From contig NOKP01000018.1 of assembly GCA_002682825.1 (NCBI GenBank), forward strand, positions 466,827 to 530,826: 64,000 nt of DNA, written 5' to 3'. Position numbers and translations under genes: made by a program. The notes beneath the pieces were generated by a model. It made no database searches. It saw nothing but the letters and a program-made list of their open reading frames with translations, and was not told where the DNA came from. This DNA is from Neonectria sp. B-13 (lineage: Eukaryota > Ascomycota > Sordariomycetes > Hypocreales > Nectriaceae). Every line of letters begins with the position of its first letter. The stretch's first letter is position 1. Of this stretch, positions 58,801 to 64,000 are shown in pieces.

Positions 58801-58821
58801 GCAGTGGCTGAGTCTCTGTGA
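55807..58821 (+). CDS. TBF1: TTAGGG-repeat/telobox Myb factor, Tbf1-like
   Basis: Four exons (55807-55855, 55963-56372, 56428-57553, 57605-58821) give 933 residues. Introns are 107, 55 and 51 nt; the last is stop-free and in frame. Exon joins read SPT-GIKQEPN, GNL-AISMIL and TST-TETMAA. The region about 130-330 is helical and matches the TRF-homology dimerisation part (SFDDSIKPIRE, FGLWLLDGGF). A disordered Pro/Glu linker follows. The Myb/telobox domain starts near 606 (RRPWTQEEEKALMAGLDMV) and carries the telobox QLKDKARNLK near 653. The C-terminus is a long Gln/His/Ser/Pro-rich tail. In yeasts Tbf1 binds TTAGGG-type sites at subtelomeres and at ribosomal-protein or snoRNA promoters in the nucleus. 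Which of these roles applies here is not shown. Confidence 0.88.
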
Positions 58822-59647
58822 TACCACACAGTAGAACTCTTTGTCGTCGCACCGTGGCGATTTTCTCTGGGGAGTGCGCTCTCTTTACTCTTAAGTGTTT
58901 TTATATAGACTTCTTCCCTTCGATTCGATTGATGGCTGGGCAGCACAGGCCTATGGATTAGGGCCTATATACCAACTGATGGCTCATGGGCAGCCGTATA
59001 TAGACTTCCGCACCCGAGGTTCAGCGACCGGGGCCGTAGAAAGGGGCCCACATGGATTGAAGCTTCTACGGCGAAACAAAAGTAGTGTTTTGTATGGAAT
59101 GATACCACGATTTAGGAGTAAGATGGGCCAAAGCTCGTCGAGGCGCATAACTGTAGTTAGACAATAAAAACATGACAACTTGACGATGGGCTTGATAATT
59201 AAGTAACTGAAGGCCTGGCTCGTTGTAGCTCTCGGTGATGGCGACGGCGGGTTGGTAAAAGGCGTACCCTCACCGCGAGACAACCGAGAGGGGCACGAAT
59301 AACTGGAGAGTGGCATGCCAGTTCCCGCAATCAACCTCACATGATCACCGCTGGCATCCGTGGATAACTACCGGTTGCTGTATCTGGCCGTGTTGTCGGC
59401 AATTGCCTGCCGTGCCACGTCTCATTCACGGTAGCTTGTGTTACGTGCCATTGGCGGTCAATAGGGGTTACCAGAGACGTTTTCGAAGTACTTCATCGCT
59501 GCCCGACTATAAAGTGGCCTCTTGGCCAAGCTACACACTCTCGAAGCAAGTTCTACAACCTCACAGCGGTTCATTACTCGTCTCTGTTCCAATCCAGATT
59601 CTCCGACTTCCCTAACACTAACATATCCAACTATCCAACTACGAGCT
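58822..59647. other. Intergenic between TBF1 and the Cys/His-repeat gene
   Basis: 826 bp in tandem orientation. It appears to hold the TBF1 3' UTR and the promoter of the next gene; no gene is seen. Confidence 0.6.
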
Positions 59648-61258
59648 ATGCTGCCCAACACTTGCCGCTATCAACAGTGCAGTCCTCTCCCCGACTTGGA
59701 GCCCGTTTGTGCAGCTCCTGGGACTGTCTGCCGCAACCCGGCAACGAAACTTAGGATCAATGGACAGAGGGTGTTTTCGCCGTTCTGTCGATACCATACC
59801 TGTCGGCGGGTAGAAGGTGGGAGGGTTTGCCCTGTAGCCAAGTTGCCTCGAGAGGTGCTCTGTCGTGAGCGTGAGTATCGAAGAGCTGCCCAAGACAACC
59901 AGATTGCTAATGCCTAGGGTGTAGATATGAGATGTACCGCGGTTGAGGCCGGGATGAGGTGCAACATGAACGTCAAGGATGGGAACTCGGGCGTCTACAG
60001 CTTCTGCACGGAATTCCGTACGTTTATACCACAACAACTGAAAAGACTTTGAAGCTAATGCCTAGGAACTAGACCTCTGCACGTTTCCCGGTTGCGAGGA
60101 CCGGCGAGTGCGGCGCAACGGAGAGGACCTCCAGTTCTGCAACCACCACCGCTGCGAGCACGACAGCTGCAGGAACGTCAAAGAACGCGGCCCCTTCTGC
60201 AGAACGCACACCTGCGGTGACACGCACTGCATCTCGTTCGTACCGGGCGGCGACGCCGGCGACCCGGAGCGGTTCTGCGAGCGGCACCGGCGGTGTCTCA
60301 AGCCGCAGTGCGCCCGCTTCTGCCACGTCCGCGAGAACGGGCTGCCGTCGCCGTTCTGCGGTGCGCACTACTGCGAGTTTGCCGACTGCGGCAACGAGCG
60401 GGACTCGGCGGCGCACTGTGCCGAGCATACGTGTGTCGAGCCGGGCTGCGCAAAGGGCCGAGAGTCGGCGAAGGGGCTGTACTGCAAGGAGCATGGCTGC
60501 AAGACCAAGACGTGCACGATGAGGCGCTTCGGTAGGGAGCATTGCCCGTTGCACAAGTGCAAAGTAGATGCGTGTGAGGCGGAGGCGAGGACGAATGGGT
60601 ATTGTGCAGGGCACCAAAGGTGGTCTGACGGTGGGCGGGAGAGGGAAAGGCGAGGGCAGACTTTGGGAGGGACAGCCTTCGCTGCGTGCGATGATGGTGA
60701 ATACGTCTCCGAATACTTAAGACTACAGACTCCGCTAACATGCGAGCAGACTACTACGATGTTTTCCCAGGTCTCGACGACAGGGCTAGGTGTCGCCGCG
60801 GCGCGGAGCGAGGCAGCCGATACTGCGAATGCCGTGTCTGCGAACACGAAGCTGCCAGGGCACGCTCGCTCGAGTACTGCGAGAGTCATGAGTGCGTGGT
60901 CGCCGGGTGCCATCGAACAAGGAGGCTGGGCTGTCGACGGGGAGTTCCCCATGGCGTCGAGGGGCTGTTCTGCGACGCTCACGCGTGCAGCCAAGCCGGA
61001 TGCTGCAACCGGGTCGTCGAGGACACGGGGCGGTGTTTTGAACATGCGAGATGCCGCGAGGATGGGTATGGACTCGGTGTAGAGAATGACGCTGGGCGTC
61101 GATGGGGGAGGACGGGATGGGGAGGACGGTTGAGGGAGAGGGAGAGGGAGAGGGAGAGGGAGAGGGATGATCGGGGAGAGAGACGCGAGAGACGGGTTGG
61201 ATGGGGAGGGGATAGGGAGGGAACGAATCCGTGGGCTGCTTGGGGGATTACCATGTAA
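59648..61258 (+). CDS. Cys/His-rich tandem-repeat protein, unknown function
   Basis: Four exons (59648-59870, 59925-60017, 60073-60696, 60750-61258) give 482 residues. All three introns (54, 55, 53 nt) are phase 1. A motif of the form aromatic/His-C-x2-H-x-C recurs about 13-15 times: FCRYHTC, CREHMRC, CTEFHLC, FCNHHRC, FCRTHTC, FCERHRRC, FCGAHYC, HCAEHTC, YCKEHGC, HCPLHKC, YCESHEC, FCDAHAC and others. Each is followed by C-x3/4-C. The spacing suggests repeated C,C,C,H metal sites, probably zinc; that is inference. There is no signal peptide or transmembrane segment. The C-terminus has an Arg-Glu repeat (RERERERERERE). Introns 1 and 2 split the His codon of the motif. A GTAAGT sits at the stop codon (61255), so a further exon is conceivable. 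I do not recognise a named family. Confidence 0.8.
61131..61167 (+). repeat. GGGAGA hexanucleotide repeat (coding, Arg-Glu)
   Basis: Five to six tandem AGGGAG units in the last exon of the Cys/His-repeat gene, read as alternating Arg and Glu. Confidence 0.88.
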
Positions 61259-61740
61259 GTGGGGGTTTGGATATCTTCTGGAGTTTGGGATGTCTTCTAG
61301 AGAGGCAACCTTTAGAGAGAAGGACCTAGAAGGCATCATCAAGTCCTAGAGTATTTTAGTAGAATAGAGATGGTTGCTCAGTGCAATGGCGATAATAATC
61401 CTCCCCCGGACCGACGAGAAGGGGAAGTTGGTCGCCACCTTTCTCGAAGATGGTGAGGCGGCGCACGTCATGTCATACCTCACGCAGCTGCAGCCTGCGG
61501 GTTGGGGGCCGAGCGAAGAGGGTGCTATCTGGACCGGAAGAGGAACAGCGAGGCTGAAGCTGAAGGGGAAAGAGGCGGGTCCCGCGAGGCTTGGGGTTGT
61601 GAAGTTGGGTTGCTACAGTTGCAAGTTGGAAGATGGTGGAGAGAGGGTGCAAGGTGAGACAAGTTGGGTATCAATGAGTGAGGTTGGATGAGAGAAGCAG
61701 ACAGCGAGAATAGAACGAAGTACATTTTCACGGGTATCTA

Positions 61741-61766
61741 CGTCTGTCTGTCTGTCTATCTGTCTA
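61741..61766. repeat. GTCT microsatellite
   Basis: Tandem GTCT units with one TATC change. Confidence 0.85.
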
Positions 61767-62697
61767 GAACAAAGATGCCAAGAATAGGTAAGTAGACTAG
61801 GACCTGAGATGGTCACAGACAGACACGGACGGACATGCCGGATGCGAGGGGGATTGAGAGCATCAAAGATGCGGGCCAAAGCTGTTGGGCACACCAACCC
61901 CGGCTGCCTTGCATCGCCTTACTAGGCTAGATACGTACTTGCTCATGTACAAGTAGATGCAGGTCATCCATCGGCCGGCAGGCTGTGCTGCAAGGGTCGC
62001 GTGGTGAAAAAGCCCGTTCTGGAGGCTTCGTTGAAGGGGAGAGGTTGACGATTGATTGGGAGGCCGCTAGGACTTTGGTGGCCGATCTGGCGGGTGATGC
62101 AACGGCGGGGCTAGCACTGTGCGGCTACCTAGCTCACACGCTAGCTCCAGGCCCAGCAGCCCGTACGCCGTCCGCATGACAGCCTCCCGCGCACGGTGGC
62201 GCTGCAGGTCACACCCACACCCGAGCCCACGACGGACAACCCGCTGACGCCCCAGGTACCGACGCCATGGTCCACCAATACGACAACCTGCAACACTCTC
62301 TCGATGCCGCCATCTCGCGCACGCATACTTACTGTCCGTAGGTACGGCGCACGGCCTCGCAGTTCGCCCGCGCGCGGGCTCTGCCGAAGGACTTGCATCG
62401 CAGCCGAGCCAATCTTGTCGTCAAGCTGGGCCGGCGATCAGTCATGGACTCGATTAGCCCGATGGCCTCGATTAGCCGCGGATGGATGGGCGGATGCCGT
62501 CGTTGACGCGCTTCGCTTGTCGATGGAAGTCTAGGTTGGACTGGCAACCAGCCAAGCGGCTTCAACTTGCTTTCTTTGTCTTTGAAAGAAAAGTCTTTGA
62601 AAGAAAGACCCAGCCCGGGTTGTGCTGCACCACCCACCCACCTACTCACCCTCTCCGCCTCCTCGTCCCTCCCGTCCTTTGTCTGCCTCCCTCTGCT

Positions 62698-62735
62698 GCC
62701 TCTCTCTCTCTCTCTCTCTCCTCGTCTCTCTCTCC
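62698..62735. repeat. TC dinucleotide microsatellite
   Basis: Nearly pure TC run in the probable leader of the last gene. Confidence 0.9.
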
Positions 62736-63574
62736 ATCTCCAGAAATGACCTCCCTTAATGAGACATGGAGGGCCACGCGCGTCTCGCATCCACCTCGCC
62801 GAGCCTCGTGGGAGTCGATGAGTACCACACCGGACTCCAGACAGTCAACCACGGTCACTTCAGCTCTCTCCATCCCACCCTCCCGGGTCCGCGCCTTGAG
62901 AATTGTACACTTTCTCCTTCTTCTGGCCCCCAAGTTGGCCTTGCTGCCCCCGACTTCCCGACACAGTGACTCCCTCTCTCTTCCGTCGAGCCACACGCTC
63001 TATCCAAGCCACAACCAACATGGTCTTATCCAGTACCCGGTTGCAGTCCGAGGCCATCTGCCACAGCCTCGTGCTTGTTGCTTGTCTATTTTGCTTCCCG
63101 GTCCGGTGGCGACCTGGCTGCCTCGCCCAGGTGAGTGCCTAGATGACAGTCAGTCCTTCTGTGTGTCCCTCTGGGTGCCCTTCTGAGTGCACTTCTCACT
63201 GCCCTTTAAGACTGAGGCTCCCGCTCCCGCTCGAGCCACGCCTATCACCTTCTTTGATCACCTGCATTAGTCTAGTGCCTCTTCGTCCATCCTCCAGGTC
63301 ATCGGTATCTCGACTTGAAAAGGGTGCTCTCGAGGCCAGTCAGTACTTGATCTACTCGTGTCCCACTTCCCAGATACCGTTCTTTCAGTGTCTCCCTTCA
63401 CTTACATCATTCCTCTTTGTCTTCGTGCCATCTCACTCAAACTACACAACTCTGAGTTGTCACTAGCATCCACCTCTCAAGTCTCCGCAACATCGTGCGG
63501 CAGCTCTTTCAACGGCGGGCTGCAACCCGTCGATCCTATTAGTTACCACATCGAAACCTTCGAAATCTTCCCCG

Positions 63575-64000
63575 ATGTCTAGACGCTGCTACGTCGAGAC
63601 GGACCCCGACGGCCGAAAGCAATTTGTCTCCATCAAGCGCTCCAAATCCTACGGCCATCACACCCACCGCCACTCATGCGACTACTACACCGTCAGTCGG
63701 GAGGAATGGAAGGCGCTTGCGGAACGGAACCGTGCCTTGGAAGAAGCCAACCAGGCCTTTGGCATTCAGAACGATACCCTTAGGGCAAACCTCTCTATCG
63801 CCCAGGCCGAGGCTCATCGCCTAGCCCACGCCGTTGTTCCCCAACTCCAAGAGCAGGTTGCAACTCTCTCTGCCGAGAACCAGGCCCTCCGCTTTTCTCT
63901 CGAAAACTCCACCGGTTCCCATCGCGAGATTGCCAAGCTGCGACACAAGATTTCCAAGCTCGAAAAGGAGAACCAGCATGCCAAGGACGAAAACTTGGAC
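63575..64000 (+). CDS. Coiled-coil protein, 5' part only (cut by the window edge)
   Basis: From the ATG at 63575 an open frame of 142 codons runs off the window without a stop. The start MSRRCYVETDPDGRKQFVSI leads into a basic His/Ser-rich patch (KSYGHHTHRHSCDYYTVS). Heptad-rich helices follow (EEWKALAERNRALEEANQAF; VATLSAENQALRFSL; IAKLRHKISKLEKENQ), clearly a coiled coil. I believe similar proteins of unknown role occur in other Sordariomycetes. A structural or scaffold function is likely but not shown. The leader upstream is long and may contain an intron. Confidence 0.8.
   Translation, partial: MSRRCYVETDPDGRKQFVSIKRSKSYGHHTHRHSCDYYTVSREEWKALAERNRALEEANQAFGIQNDTLRANLSIAQAEAHRLAHAVVPQLQEQVATLSAENQALRFSLENSTGSHREIAKLRHKISKLEKENQHAKDENLD

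Larger units (their letters stand above)
61259..63574. other. Intergenic and leader of the last gene
   Basis: 2.3 kb with no supported gene. It holds a GTCT tract (61741-61766) and a TC tract (62698-62735). From about 62.6 kb the plus strand is C/T-rich, like a long 5' UTR. A GTGAGT after CGCCCAG at 63131 could be the donor of a 5' UTR intron, with an acceptor not settled. Confidence 0.5.

Noticed and set aside
61386..61691. 102-codon frame after the Cys/His-repeat gene
   Set aside because: It begins with ATG but has no recognisable features and sits in a probable 3' UTR.
62482..63186. 234-codon frame before the last gene
   Set aside because: It lies in a C/T-rich leader; its Leu/Ser/Pro-rich composition reflects the base skew rather than a protein.

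Overview
The window reads as nuclear DNA of a filamentous ascomycete (Pezizomycotina), most likely a Sordariomycete and possibly Hypocreales. The genes have short introns of roughly 50-145 nt with GTAAGT, GTATGT, GTGAGT or GTACGT donors and CTAAC or CTGAC branch sites. Protein families such as a calcipressin, an MpaB-type oxygenase and an RRG9-like factor fit this group. No transposon, CRISPR array, rRNA or convincing tRNA was seen. The species cannot be named from the sequence alone.

Layout, left to right: the possible 3' end of a gene (to 104); an ER-anchored Mga2/Spt23-type transcription factor (minus, 1475-5791); a 727-base assembly gap flanked by a G run and a C run (7480-8255); RNase H1 (minus, 11461-12500); TAD3, a tRNA adenosine deaminase subunit (minus, 13622-14987); a gene-poor 6.5 kb stretch; 6-phosphofructo-2-kinase/fructose-2,6-bisphosphatase (plus, 21562-23705); SOF1 (minus) and RPB3 (plus), sharing a 425 bp divergent promoter; the mitochondrial carrier DIC1 (minus) and mitochondrial phenylalanyl-tRNA synthetase (plus), also head to head; calcipressin (plus, 35891-36631); an MpaB-like protein (minus, 37121-38768); RRG9 (plus, 40203-41879); a membrane-anchored short-chain dehydrogenase (plus, 42581-43726); a pseudokinase (plus, 46930-48750); a decayed coding region near 50 kb; a small secreted or GPI-type protein (plus, 53812-54380); a TBF1-like telobox/Myb protein (plus, 55807-58821); a Cys/His-repeat protein of unknown function (plus, 59648-61258); and the 5' end of a coiled-coil gene cut by the window edge (63575-64000).

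The genes do not form a metabolic cluster. Most are conserved housekeeping functions: lipid-desaturase regulation, RNA/DNA hybrid removal, tRNA editing, glycolytic control, ribosome biogenesis, Pol II, mitochondrial transport and translation, calcineurin modulation and a telomere/promoter Myb factor. Exon structures were worked out by hand from splice signals, reading frame and family conservation.

The most notable observations are three. The Cys/His-repeat protein has introns that split the histidine codon of its repeat motif and share an identical 13-nt 3' segment. A 5-nt microexon is needed to rebuild the first carrier signature of DIC1. A 51-nt stop-free intron lies inside the membrane anchor of the Mga2-like factor.
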